From contig NZ_LT962687.1 of assembly GCF_900199635.1 (NCBI RefSeq), positions 1,535,501 through 1,599,500 of the forward strand: DNA of 64,000 nt, written 5' to 3'. The position numbers were made by a program, and so were the translations under genes. This DNA is from Anaerotruncus massiliensis (ex Togo et al. 2026). GTDB taxonomy: Bacteria; Bacillota; Clostridia; Oscillospirales; Ruminococcaceae. Shown piece after piece: positions 16,498 to 25,126 of this stretch. How positions within the stretch are numbered: the stretch's first letter is position 1; each line of letters begins with the position of its first letter. The notes below the pieces were generated by a model. The model made no database searches. It worked only from the letters and a program-made list of their open reading frames with translations, and was not told where the DNA came from.

Positions 16498-17700
16498 CTA
16501 TACCCCGGTGGACACCATCATGACGAGCGAGGTCGAAATGACGATGAGCAGCGCGAAGCAGAGGATGACCGCGATGAGGATGCCCAGCGTGGCGGAGGAA
16601 CTTTTGAGGATGCTCGCCACCGGCTTTACGCCGAGCATCTCGCTCACCGCCCCCGCGAGGTTCACGGTGAAATACCACAGCACCGTCTGCAGGAAGACGG
16701 GCAGGAAGGTCATCAGCGCGATCAGGATGCCGAACACGCCGACCGTCGCCTTGAGGAGCCTCAGGTACCCCTGCGTCGCGACGAAGGCGTCGGAGAGCGC
16801 GCCGCCCACCACCGGTACAAAGCTGCCAATCAGAAATTTCGCCGCCTTGGAGGCGACCGTGTCGCTGCCCGACGCAACCATCGTCTGGAGCGAGAGCAGC
16901 CCCACGAAGAGGGTGAGCAGCAGCCCCAGCGCCCACGACACCGCCGATTTGATCGCGCCCGCGACCGCCGACACGTCGACGCCGGGCGCGAGGTTCCCGA
17001 CCACGCAGAAGGCGAGGTAGACCCCCATCAGCGGCACGAAGATTCCCGCCACCACCTGCGAGACCACCTGGCAGGCCATGAAGAGGAAGGCGGTGTAGGT
17101 GGTGGCGGTCACCGCCTGCCCCCCGACTGTGACAATCGATGAAAAGATCGGGATGAACGCGAGGACGAAGTTGGAGTAGTCGCGGATGGCCGCGGCGGTC
17201 GTCGTGATGCAGTCGATGATCGGCGAGACGATCGACGCCGCCACGCACACCACCGCCACCGCCGCGAAGACGGTCGACAGCGTCCCCTCCCAGAGGGAGG
17301 TCTTGAGCCCGTCGAGCATGGCGCAGAGCAGCACCGTGCCGAGCACCGCGCCGAAGACGGTCAGCGGCAGGCGGATGCGCTCCTTCACGAGCCCCCAGAT
17401 CTCCCGGAAGAACGCCTCGGGCGAGAGGGCGAGCAGCTCCTTGTAGTCGATGCCGTGCAGCCCGGTGCGCTCCATCAGATCCTGCGCGTCGTCCGGCAGT
17501 TCGCCGAGCAGCTCGTCCGCGCCCACCGCGTCGAGTTCCCGGCTCAGGTCGTAATCCCCCTCCCCCGCGCCTGCGTAGCCCCACGCCTCCGCCGCGTCGC
17601 CGGGCCTGTCCCAGGTGACCAGCTCCACCGCGAAGGCGCCCGTCCCGCAGAGGCCGGCCAAAAACAGCGCCGCGAAAAACCCCACAAGCCGCCGCATCAT
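16498..17700 (-). CDS. spoIIIAE: Stage III sporulation protein AE
   Basis: Large multi-pass membrane protein (400 residues) of the SpoIIIA channel. It begins with a signal-like segment (RRLVGFFAALFLAGLCGTGAF), then a soluble region with YKELLALSPEAFFREIW, then several membrane helices. The ATG overlaps the TGA of spoIIIAD (ATGA), so the two are coupled. Confidence 0.95.
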   Translation of the reverse strand: MMRRLVGFFAALFLAGLCGTGAFAVELVTWDRPGDAAEAWGYAGAGEGDYDLSRELDAVGADELLGELPDDAQDLMERTGLHGIDYKELLALSPEAFFREIWGLVKERIRLPLTVFGAVLGTVLLCAMLDGLKTSLWEGTLSTVFAAVAVVCVAASIVSPIIDCITTTAAAIRDYSNFVLAFIPIFSSIVTVGGQAVTATTYTAFLFMACQVVSQVVAGIFVPLMGVYLAFCVVGNLAPGVDVSAVAGAIKSAVSWALGLLLTLFVGLLSLQTMVASGSDTVASKAAKFLIGSFVPVVGGALSDAFVATQGYLRLLKATVGVFGILIALMTFLPVFLQTVLWYFTVNLAGAVSEMLGVKPVASILKSSSATLGILIAVILCFALLIVISTSLVMMVSTGV

Positions 17701-18092
17701 CCCGCACCCCCGATCAGGCCGCCCGCGATGCCGAGGATCTTTTCAAAGAGCGGCAAACTGACGAGCAGCACCGACAGCTTGCCCGCCGTCTCCACCTTGG
17801 AGGCGATCGCCGTCTCCCCGAGGTCGCGGCAGGCGTCGCAGGCGATCTGGGTGATGAAGCAGAGCCCCAGCGCCTTGAAGAGAATCTGCACGTATTCCGC
17901 CTTGGCGCCCGTCGCCTCGAAAAGGGACCGGATCCGCTCGAAAAGCGGCAGCGCGGAGGTGATGATCATCCCGAGGATCAGAACGCCCGCCGTCAGCGAA
18001 AGCAGCAGGGAGTACTCGGGGTTTTTCTGCTTGAGCACCGTGCCGAGCGCGACCGCGACGATCGCCAGCCCGGTAATCGTCATCATATTCAT
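17697..18092 (-). CDS. spoIIIAD: Stage III sporulation protein AD
   Basis: About 131 residues of mostly hydrophobic helices (MNMMTITGLAIVAVALG, LLLSLTAGVLILGMIIT). It belongs to the same family as SpoIIIAC but is longer. ATG at 18092 lies 2 bases after the spoIIIAC stop; an ATG 15 bases further upstream is possible but less typical. Confidence 0.93.
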   Translation of the reverse strand: MNMMTITGLAIVAVALGTVLKQKNPEYSLLLSLTAGVLILGMIITSALPLFERIRSLFEATGAKAEYVQILFKALGLCFITQIACDACRDLGETAIASKVETAGKLSVLLVSLPLFEKILGIAGGLIGGAG

Positions 18093-18093
18093 G

Positions 18094-18291
18094 TCAGTAG
18101 AGCCCAAAGACGCTCTTGACCGTCTCGAACAGCGTGTTGATCTGCACGATGATCATCATCAGCACGACAATCAGCCCCGCAAGGGTGGTCATCATCGCCT
18201 GTTCCTCCCGCCCCGAGCGGATCAGCACCTGGTTGAGGACCGCCACAATGATCCCGATCGCCGCGATTTTAAAGATCAAATCCACATCCAT
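18094..18291 (-). CDS. spoIIIAC: Stage III sporulation protein AC
   Basis: A 65-residue two-helix membrane protein (IFKIAAIGIIVAVLNQVLIR, MTTLAGLIVVLMMIIVQIN), the smallest SpoIIIA subunit. A 131-base gap separates it from spoIIIAB, unusual in an otherwise overlapping operon. The RBS (AAAGGAC) is rather far from the ATG. Confidence 0.94.
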   Translation of the reverse strand: MDVDLIFKIAAIGIIVAVLNQVLIRSGREEQAMMTTLAGLIVVLMMIIVQINTLFETVKSVFGLY

Positions 18292-18422
18292 AATCTTTCA
18301 TCGTCCTTTCCCGCCAAACTTGTCCTTTGCATTATAGATATGCCTGTCCCTCCCGGTTCAGAACTCTTTTTTCCGGATGCTTCCCCGGCCCCCGCAGGCG
18401 GCCTGTTTTCGCAGTACAGGCA

Positions 18423-18938
18423 TCAAATGAAAAAGACCACCACAAAGGCTCCCGCCAAAAGGCCCATCGTGCGGTAGAGCTTGCCGTGGGATTCGCACCG
18501 TTCTCGGGCCGCGGCCAGCTGCATGGCGAGCAGCGCCTTCGCGTGGGAAAGGCTCGAGAGCTGCCCGTCGAGGTCGCACTGCCCGAGGGTGTCGGCCAGC
18601 GCCTCGACAATCGCGGCGTCCTCCCGGGTGAGGCTCCCGCCCTGCTTTTCCACCGCTTCCCGCCACGCCTGCGGAAAGGGCGTTCCCTTCCGGCAGAGGG
18701 CAGCGCAGGCGGGCAGGAAGGGCGCCTCCTGCGCCGATTCCCGCTCCTCCAGCCGCGCGACGGCCTCGTCGGGAGGCGCCAGACTGTAGGAAAGCTCCCC
18801 CTCCATCCCCGTCAGCAGGGCGATGCAGCCCTCCAGCTCCCGTACACGGCGGGAAAGCGCCTGCGCCATCGAAATTCCGATCGAGGTGGTGCAGGCGACC
18901 ACCAGCAGCATTCCGCAAACCTTCAATATCATCAGCAT
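18423..18938 (-). CDS. spoIIIAB: Stage III sporulation protein AB
   Basis: About 171 residues: an N-terminal membrane helix (ILKVCGMLLVVACTTSIGIS), a helical cytoplasmic part with MEGELSYSLAPPDEAVARL, and a C-terminal membrane helix (GLLAGAFVVVFFI). Resembles GspF-type secretion membrane proteins. The ATG at 18938 overlaps the spoIIIAA stop, with GGAGG 10 bases upstream. Confidence 0.93.
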   Translation of the reverse strand: MLMILKVCGMLLVVACTTSIGISMAQALSRRVRELEGCIALLTGMEGELSYSLAPPDEAVARLEERESAQEAPFLPACAALCRKGTPFPQAWREAVEKQGGSLTREDAAIVEALADTLGQCDLDGQLSSLSHAKALLAMQLAAARERCESHGKLYRTMGLLAGAFVVVFFI

Positions 18939-19879
18939 GGCGCCGGCACCTCCCTGATCTCCCGGATTTTCGAGGGGCTTTCCGCGCCCTCCAGCAGCAC
19001 GAGCTTTTGGAACGCGCCCGTCTCCAGCAGCCGCCTGGCCTGCGGCTTGCGCAGAAATTCCCCGTAGTCGGCGGCGTGCAGCGAGGTCACGACCGCCACG
19101 CCGCTGTTGGCGGCGGCGGCCACCGCCTCCACCTCGCCGTCGGTGCAGATCTCGTCGCAGACGATCACCTGCGGGGAGAGGTAGCGCACCGCGATCTGCA
19201 GCCCCTTCGCCTTCGGGTAGCCGGAAAGCAGGTCGCAGCAGGGCCCCAGCTCGCTCTGTACGACGCCGCCCGAGGCCGCGCCGATCTCCCCGCTTTCGTC
19301 GACGACGCATACCTTAAGGTAGCCGCCGGGGGAACCGGAGGAGAGCTGGCGCGCCGTGTCGCGCAGCAGCGTCGTCTTGCCGCTGGCGGGCGGCCCGACA
19401 ATGAGCACGCCGCACGGCCTGTCCCAGAAGCAGCCCCGCACGAGCGGGTCCGCCGCCCCGTAGATCTCCCGCGCGACGCGCAGGTTGATCGAGGTGATGT
19501 CCCGCACGGCGGTCACCTTCCCCTCCTCGGCCACGGCTGTCGCCGCGATGCCCGCGCGGTGTCCGCCGCGTACCGAGAGGTAGCCGTCGCACAGCTCCCG
19601 CTGGTGGCTGTGCACCGCCCAGCCGCACAGCGTCACAAAGGAGTCCTGCATGTCCGCCTTGGTCAGGAGAAAGGCGTTCAGCGCGGGCCGGTCGGAGACC
19701 CCGCCGTTTTCATCCACAAAGAGCACCTTGGCCGACGCCATCAGCCCGAGGGGCTTTCCCGTCCGCAAACGGATTTCCGTCACCTCCGCCGCGATCTGCG
19801 CGGGGACCCGCGAAAGCACCCGCCGCACCCGTTCCCCAAGGGTCGCCGCCGCGGAGAGGTAGCGTTCGTCTTCCTTCAT
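18932..19879 (-). CDS. spoIIIAA: Stage III sporulation protein AA (ATPase)
   Basis: Secretion-type ATPase of the SpoIIIA channel, 315 residues. Walker A GPPASGKTTLLRD near residue 170, Walker B VIVCDEICTDGEVEA, and an arginine-containing ERVRRVLSRVPAQIA N-terminal region. First gene of the operon. In Bacillus it is under sigma-E; I could not place a convincing sigma-E promoter in the short region upstream (19880-19960). Confidence 0.96.
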   Translation of the reverse strand: MKEDERYLSAAATLGERVRRVLSRVPAQIAAEVTEIRLRTGKPLGLMASAKVLFVDENGGVSDRPALNAFLLTKADMQDSFVTLCGWAVHSHQRELCDGYLSVRGGHRAGIAATAVAEEGKVTAVRDITSINLRVAREIYGAADPLVRGCFWDRPCGVLIVGPPASGKTTLLRDTARQLSSGSPGGYLKVCVVDESGEIGAASGGVVQSELGPCCDLLSGYPKAKGLQIAVRYLSPQVIVCDEICTDGEVEAVAAAANSGVAVVTSLHAADYGEFLRKPQARRLLETGAFQKLVLLEGAESPSKIREIREVPAPC

Positions 19880-19963
19880 TTCATCACGTCCTTTTCCAGT
19901 CTTCCCTCCTATCTTATTAGCCCGTCCGCTTTTTTAGAACCGGAGACCGGACAGGCGCAAAAG

Positions 19964-19993
19964 GGCCGCCCGCGGATTTCTCCGCGGGCGGCC
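19964..19993 (-). terminator. Terminator after the THUMP methyltransferase gene
   Basis: GGCCGCCCGCGGA / TCCGCGGGCGGCC, a 13-bp perfect stem with a 4-base loop, followed on the minus strand by CTTTTGCG. Confidence 0.8.
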
Positions 19994-20025
19994 TAATAAA
20001 ATCCTGATTCCGTTTCGGGGGAAGG

Positions 20026-21177
20026 TCAGGCCTTCTCCCCGTGCCTGCTGTTAAAATACATGTAGACCTGGCATTTGATCATGCCATTATAGAGCTTGCG
20101 GCGGCGGACCGCCTCCCGCCCGAAGACCCCCTCGAAATCGTCGTGCGGGCTGATGATGTAATAGCCGAGGTCGTCACGCTGCGGGAAAACCTGCCCCATC
20201 GTACGGCAGATCTCCTCCGCCTCGGAGGCCGCGAGCAGCCGCTCCCCGTAGGGCGGGTTGGTGATGAGGACCCCCCTGCGCCCCTCGGGAATCTCGGGCG
20301 CAAAATCCTTGATGTCCGCCTGCCGGACATGGATGCGCCCGGCGACTCCCGCCTTCGCGGCGTTTTCCCGCGTCAGGCGCACCGCCTCGGGATCGATGTC
20401 GCTGGCGAACGCCTCGAAGACCGCGTCGCGGCGCACCTGCGCCGAAGCCTCCCGGCGCACCTCGTCGAAGACGCCGTTCTGGAAGCACTTCCAGCTCTGC
20501 GCCGCGAACCGCCTCCGGATGCCCGGCGCGATGTTGAGCGCCTTGAGCGCCGCCTCGATCACGATGGTGCCGGAGCCGCACATCGGGTCGTAGACGAGGG
20601 AATCCCCCCGCACCCGCGCGAGGTCGACGATGCCGGCCGCGATCGTCTCCTTGATGGGCGCCTCGTTCGCGTTGGCGCGGTAGCCGCGCTTGTGGAGCCC
20701 CGCGCCCGTCGTATCGAGCAGCAGCGTCACCGTATCCTTGAGGATGGAAAACTGCACCTGGTAGATCGCGCCCGTCTCGGCGAAAATCTCCTTGTGGTAG
20801 ACGTTTTCAAACCGCCGCACGATCGCGCGCTTGATGATCGACTGGCAGTCGGACATGCTGAACAGCTTGGAATTCCGCGACCAGCCCTTCACCGGGAACT
20901 GGTCGTCCACCCCGATGAAGTCCTCCCACGGCAGCGCGGCCGTCCCGTCGAAAAGCTCGGTGAACGTCTCGGCGCGGAACTTCCCGATCACGATTCCCAC
21001 CCGTTCGGCGGTGCGCAGCCAGATGTTCGCCTTGGCGACCATCGCGAGGTTCCCCTCAAAGGTCACCCGCCCGTCCGAAACGGTGATGTTTTCCCCGCCG
21101 AGCTTTTTGACCTCGAAGGAGAGCACGCTCTCAAGCCCAAAGAGGCAGGGGCAGGTAATCGTCACTTTTTTATCCAT
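20026..21177 (-). CDS. THUMP-domain class I SAM-dependent RNA methyltransferase
   Basis: Predicted 23S rRNA guanine-N2 methyltransferase related to the N-terminal half of E. coli RlmL. About 383 residues: an N-terminal THUMP region, then DPMCGSGTIVIEAAL (SAM motif I) and the catalytic NPPYGERL. The ATG at 21177 follows AAAGGACCACC; the upstream ATG at 21207 lacks this. An extended -10 (TGCTATAAT, 21243-21251) lies about 65 bases upstream. The exact target base is inference. Confidence 0.9.
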   Translation of the reverse strand: MDKKVTITCPCLFGLESVLSFEVKKLGGENITVSDGRVTFEGNLAMVAKANIWLRTAERVGIVIGKFRAETFTELFDGTAALPWEDFIGVDDQFPVKGWSRNSKLFSMSDCQSIIKRAIVRRFENVYHKEIFAETGAIYQVQFSILKDTVTLLLDTTGAGLHKRGYRANANEAPIKETIAAGIVDLARVRGDSLVYDPMCGSGTIVIEAALKALNIAPGIRRRFAAQSWKCFQNGVFDEVRREASAQVRRDAVFEAFASDIDPEAVRLTRENAAKAGVAGRIHVRQADIKDFAPEIPEGRRGVLITNPPYGERLLAASEAEEICRTMGQVFPQRDDLGYYIISPHDDFEGVFGREAVRRRKLYNGMIKCQVYMYFNSRHGEKA

Positions 21178-21288
21178 GGTGGTCCTTTCCGGCCGCGCGC
21201 CATCCATTTGCGCGGGGATTCTTTTTACATTCTTATAATCAGATTATAGCATAAATCCACAAAAGAAAAAAGACACATCTCGGCAGAA

Positions 21289-21318
21289 AGGGACGGCCCG
21301 CTTTCGCGGGCCGTCCCT
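21289..21318 (-). terminator. Terminator after the patatin-like gene
   Basis: AGGGACGGCCCGC / GCGGGCCGTCCCT, a 13-bp stem, directly after the stop; only a short T-run follows on the minus strand. Confidence 0.7.
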
Positions 21319-21323
21319 GCGCT

Positions 21324-22022
21324 CTAAAAGAGCAGTTTCTCGTAGATCTCGGCGATATGCTCCTCCATGAACGCCCGGATCTTCTCCGGGATATCCGCGC
21401 CGCCGAACCGCAGGTCGTAATGCAGGTCGGCGTTTTTGCCGGTCAGCGCCGACAGGGTGTCGGCGGCGACCTGCGCGGGGGATTCGCCTCCCGAGAAGGA
21501 GACGGACAGGATCCGCTCCATCCCCGCCATCTTGAGCGGGAAAAACGGGCAGCCGTAACGAACGGAAAAGTCGCACAGCCGCATTCCCTCGTGGACGAAC
21601 GGCTCGCTGTCCCGGTAGGGACTCAGCGCGCAGGCGAGCGCCGCCGGTTCGTTGCCGGAAAGCGGCAGGACTTTGAGGTTCCACGCGTCCGAGTGCAGCG
21701 TGTCGGAATAGATCACCGTTATGCCGGTGGAGGCATCGACACAGCTGACCGCAAGGTCGCACACCGCGGGCGCGCGGAACATCCCCATCCGATCCAGCTG
21801 CCGGAGTCCCAGCTGCGGCGTCTGCGACGCCGAAAACAGGGTCATCAGCTCTTCGAGCTCCTCCGGCCCCGCCCCGCGCGACCACAGCAGCGACGGAACC
21901 GCCGCCAGCGAGGTCGCCGAGAGCATATCGACCGCAACGGAGCGCTTTAGCAGCTCGTCGACAAAGACGTTTGCCGCCGCCGCGCCCGCGCCGCTGCCGG
22001 AAAACGCGACACCGATTTTCAT
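21324..22022 (-). CDS. Divergent patatin-like phospholipase-family protein
   Basis: 232 residues that align by eye with the patatin fold. The glycine-rich loop is FSGSGAGA (7-14). The nucleophile elbow, normally G-x-S-x-G, reads ATSLA with Ser38 kept. The region before the catalytic Asp reads LACALSPYRDSEPFVHEG, followed by CDFSVRYGCP where D-G-G is usual; Asp151 is kept. So the Ser-Asp dyad appears present but flanking glycines are lost. Activity is doubtful. RBS AGGAGG lies 6 bases before the ATG. No signal peptide. Confidence 0.65.
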   Translation of the reverse strand: MKIGVAFSGSGAGAAAANVFVDELLKRSVAVDMLSATSLAAVPSLLWSRGAGPEELEELMTLFSASQTPQLGLRQLDRMGMFRAPAVCDLAVSCVDASTGITVIYSDTLHSDAWNLKVLPLSGNEPAALACALSPYRDSEPFVHEGMRLCDFSVRYGCPFFPLKMAGMERILSVSFSGGESPAQVAADTLSALTGKNADLHYDLRFGGADIPEKIRAFMEEHIAEIYEKLLF

Positions 22023-22070
22023 GGCAGACCTCCTCAGTCAGAGATACTGCCATCCCCAGCGGCAAAACCA

Positions 22071-22147
22071 CCGCACAGCCGGGATGACAACGTCCGCGCC
22101 CCGCCCGTGGGGCGGCGCACCGGACACTACCATTCTATGCTGTGCGG
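22071..22147. repeat. Long imperfect inverted repeat between two genes
   Basis: CCGCACAGC (22071-22079) pairs perfectly with GCTGTGCGG (22139-22147), and the interior (GTCCG... with CGGAC, then a GC-rich stem) extends the fold nearly to the centre with a few bulges. It fills much of the 151-base gap before the patatin-like gene. It may be a leader structure, a weak terminator (TGGTTTTG follows on the minus strand) or a small repeat element. Confidence 0.6.
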
Positions 22148-22173
22148 CTGCTGCTGCCACTGCCCTGCCGGTC

Positions 22174-23760
22174 CTAATCGAACGGCCGGTATTCCGCCAT
22201 GACGGCAAGCGCCGCGCGGATACCGTCCACCGCCGCGCTCATGATGCCGCCCGCGTAGCCCGCGCCCTCCGCGCAGGGATAGACCCCCCCGGCCCCCGGC
22301 GCCTGGTAATCCTCCCCGCGCAGGATGCGCACGGGCGAGGAGGTCCGCGTCTCGACACCGGTGAGCAGCGCGCCGGGCGCGTCGAAGCCGGGCAACTTTT
22401 TCCCGAAGGCGCGCAGCCCCGTTTCAAGCATTGACGAGACGAACCCCGGCAGGAGTTCGTGAAAGTCGCAGGGCGTCACCCCGCGCGCGTAGGTCGGCCG
22501 CATCCGCGCGGCGTCGAGCCCCGCCTTCCCCGCGAAAAAGTGCCCGATGTCCTGCGCGGGCGCGCGGTAGCCGCCGCCCCCGGCGGCGTAGGCGCGCCGT
22601 TCCAGCTCCCGCTGGAACGCGGCCCCACCCAGCGGCCCGCCGCCGTAGTCGGCGGGCGTGACCGAGACGGCCACCGCCGCGTTGGCGTTCTTCCCGTCGC
22701 GCGCGTGGTAGCTCATCCCGTTGGTGACCGTCATCCCCTCCTCCGACGCGGCGGGCACGACCACGCCGCCCGGGCACATGCAGAAGGTGTAGACGCCGCG
22801 CTCCCCCATCCGGTGGGAAAGCTGATACTCTCCCGGCGGCAGCGCGGGATGTCCCGCGTGTTCACCGTAGAGCCCCCGGTCGATCTCCGCCTGGAGGTGT
22901 TCGATCCGCACGCCGACCGAAAAGGGCTTGGCTTCCATCGCAAAACCGCGCCGCAGGAGCATCTCAAAGGTGTCCCGCGCGCTGTGTCCCGCCGCGAGCA
23001 GCAGCACGTCGGCGGGAATCTCCCCGGCGGAGGTGCGCGCGCCGCGCAGCCGTCCGCCCGTCACCACAAGGTCGGTCAGCGCGGTGTCAAACCGCACCTC
23101 CCCGCCGAGCGAGCAGATTTCCGCGCGCAGGTTTTTGACGACCTCGCGCAGCCGGTCGGTACCGATGTGGGGCTTCGCCCGGTAGAGGATCTCCGCCGGC
23201 GCGCCGAACCGCACGAACTCCCGGAGCACCCAGCCGCATTTCGGGTCGCCGATGCGGGTGGTCAGCTTGCCGTCCGAGAAGGTCCCGGCGCCCCCCTCCC
23301 CGAACTGCACGTTCGTTCCGGGGTCGAGGGTCCCCTCCCTCCAGAACCGCTCGACCGCCGCGACCCGCCGGTCCATCTCCCCGCCCCGCTCGAGGATGAC
23401 CGGCCGGTAGCCGTTCTGCGCGAGCAGCAGTCCGGCGAACATCCCGGCGGGGCCGAAGCCCACAACCACCGGGCGGTGTTCCAGCGTCCGCGTCCCGCGG
23501 GGGATCTCGAGCGGCTCCTCCCGCCGCAGGGAGACCCGCCGGTCGGCGCAGCGGGAGGCGGCGGCATCCTCCTCGGGGGTCCCGAGCGTGAGCGCCACGG
23601 TGTGCACAAAGTGGATGTCGCCCCGCTTGCGCGCGTCGAGCGACGTTTTGACGATGCAGGCGTCCGCCGCCTGCACGCCCAGCAGCGAGGCCGCGCGGGA
23701 AAGCGCTGCCTCCGCGGGTTCCTCCAGCGAGGTCGTGATCGAATGGACGATGATCGGCAT
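22174..23760 (-). CDS. FAD-dependent oxidoreductase (COG2509 type)
   Basis: 528 residues. An N-terminal region with ADACIVKTSLDARKRGDIHF is followed by an FAD-binding Rossmann motif (VVGFGPAGMFAGLLLAQNG, with VILERG). The C-terminal part has YPCAEGAGYAGGIMSAAVDG, the second FAD contact seen in this uncharacterised dehydrogenase family. ATG at 23760 follows GGAGGAGGACTT. Substrate unknown. It lies after the cdaR terminator, so it is probably a separate unit. Confidence 0.88.
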   Translation of the reverse strand: MPIIVHSITTSLEEPAEAALSRAASLLGVQAADACIVKTSLDARKRGDIHFVHTVALTLGTPEEDAAASRCADRRVSLRREEPLEIPRGTRTLEHRPVVVGFGPAGMFAGLLLAQNGYRPVILERGGEMDRRVAAVERFWREGTLDPGTNVQFGEGGAGTFSDGKLTTRIGDPKCGWVLREFVRFGAPAEILYRAKPHIGTDRLREVVKNLRAEICSLGGEVRFDTALTDLVVTGGRLRGARTSAGEIPADVLLLAAGHSARDTFEMLLRRGFAMEAKPFSVGVRIEHLQAEIDRGLYGEHAGHPALPPGEYQLSHRMGERGVYTFCMCPGGVVVPAASEEGMTVTNGMSYHARDGKNANAAVAVSVTPADYGGGPLGGAAFQRELERRAYAAGGGGYRAPAQDIGHFFAGKAGLDAARMRPTYARGVTPCDFHELLPGFVSSMLETGLRAFGKKLPGFDAPGALLTGVETRTSSPVRILRGEDYQAPGAGGVYPCAEGAGYAGGIMSAAVDGIRAALAVMAEYRPFD

Positions 23761-23774
23761 AAGTCCTCCTCCGC

Positions 23775-23810
23775 AAAAAACGAGGGCGTCCGGCAGGCCG
23801 GGCGCCCTCG
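23775..23810 (-). terminator. Terminator after cdaR
   Basis: CGAGGGCGcCCGGC / GCCGGaCGCCCTCG stem followed by TTTTTT on the minus strand. Confidence 0.9.
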
Positions 23811-23821
23811 GGATGGTTTGT

Positions 23822-25126
23822 CTATCGCTCCCTGATGTTGACGAGCACGGTGTAGTCGCCGCTCGCCCACGCCAGCCCCTTGCCCGGCGCAGAGATCCGC
23901 ACCGGCATGGTATACGGTCCGGGCGAGGAGACGTCCTTGGTGGACATGTCGACCTCCGCGACCAGATCAGACCCCGAAAGCGTCGCCATCACATCCGCGT
24001 CCCCGATGATGTGCACCCCCGAAATGCTCGGGGACTCCACCGTGACGCTGTAGTTGACCGGGACGTTGGTCACCCGGATGTTGTCGCCAGGGATCGTATA
24101 GTTGCCTTCGAGCATGTCGGCGGTCTTGATCGTCACGATGACCGTGTCGACCCCCGAGAGGTTGGTGAAACCGGAGGGCAGGAAACTGTTGACATCAAAG
24201 GCAAAAAAGTTGCTGTCGATCGTGATCTCGTTGAGATTGATGAAGCCCATGTCGAGCTGGTCATAAGCGTCGATCAGCTCCTCGGGGCCCGCGACCAGTA
24301 GCGTGGCTACGGAAAACTCATCTTCCAGCCAGTCGATCGGAAAGCCCGCCGGGACGTTCAGATATTCTACACCTATGGAGAATTCCTTCTGCTTGAGCAC
24401 CGGGATGGTCACATCCGCCGTTTCGGCGCTCATCGTCAGCAGGCTGCTGTCGAGCTCGTTGCCCTCGGCGTCGTAGAGGACGATCTGGCCGGTGCGGGTC
24501 TTGCTGGAGGTGATCGGCGCGTCAAAGCTGATCGAAACGACGCATTTGTCGATCCGCCCGACGTCGGTTTCCGGGCCCGAGATCGTGATCTCCCGCGGGC
24601 TGACCTTCGTCTGTCCGCGGACGTAGTCCTCGGGCGTCTGGAGCCCTTCGATGTCGGTGGCGACCTGGAAGGTCTTCTGCGCCTGGCGGTCCACCCGCAC
24701 GCGCACGGTGGTGGGGCTGATCGCGTCGGTCTGCGCGAGGGTGAAGCCCTTGCCGAATTTATCCCCCGCGCTGTAGTTGCCCGTCTTGCCGCCCGAGAGG
24801 ACGACGTCGAAGCTGCCCGGCGCGGTGATTCCGGAGAGGTCCGCGCGGATGTCCACATCCGCGGGCTTTACCGCGCCGACGACGGGGCGCGCGCCCTCGA
24901 TGCGCACGTCGACCGTTTCGATCTCGCTGTCGACGATGCGCAGGTTGAGCGCGGCGAGCGCGTCCACCTGGTCGGCGGTGATGGTGACCGGAACGTTGCG
25001 GATGGTCTGAACCTTATCCGGCTCGACGTAGTAGACGATCACCAGCCAGATGATGACCGACGTCACCAGAGAAAGGATCATGAGCAGCCTCCGGTTGTCC
25101 AGGAGGCGTCCAAAGTTAAACTTCAT
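23822..25126 (-). CDS. cdaR: YbbR-domain protein, CdaA regulator CdaR
   Basis: About 434 residues: an N-terminal membrane anchor (LLMILSLVTSVIIWLVIVYY) then an extracytoplasmic part made of several YbbR-like repeats (for example VRVDRQAQKTFQVATDIEGL). In Firmicutes the partner of the diadenylate cyclase CdaA, modulating it through the membrane. ATG at 25126 lies inside the 3' end of cdaA, so the two overlap. A terminator follows; glmM, often third in this cluster, is not present. Confidence 0.92.
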   Translation of the reverse strand: MKFNFGRLLDNRRLLMILSLVTSVIIWLVIVYYVEPDKVQTIRNVPVTITADQVDALAALNLRIVDSEIETVDVRIEGARPVVGAVKPADVDIRADLSGITAPGSFDVVLSGGKTGNYSAGDKFGKGFTLAQTDAISPTTVRVRVDRQAQKTFQVATDIEGLQTPEDYVRGQTKVSPREITISGPETDVGRIDKCVVSISFDAPITSSKTRTGQIVLYDAEGNELDSSLLTMSAETADVTIPVLKQKEFSIGVEYLNVPAGFPIDWLEDEFSVATLLVAGPEELIDAYDQLDMGFINLNEITIDSNFFAFDVNSFLPSGFTNLSGVDTVIVTIKTADMLEGNYTIPGDNIRVTNVPVNYSVTVESPSISGVHIIGDADVMATLSGSDLVAEVDMSTKDVSSPGPYTMPVRISAPGKGLAWASGDYTVLVNIRER

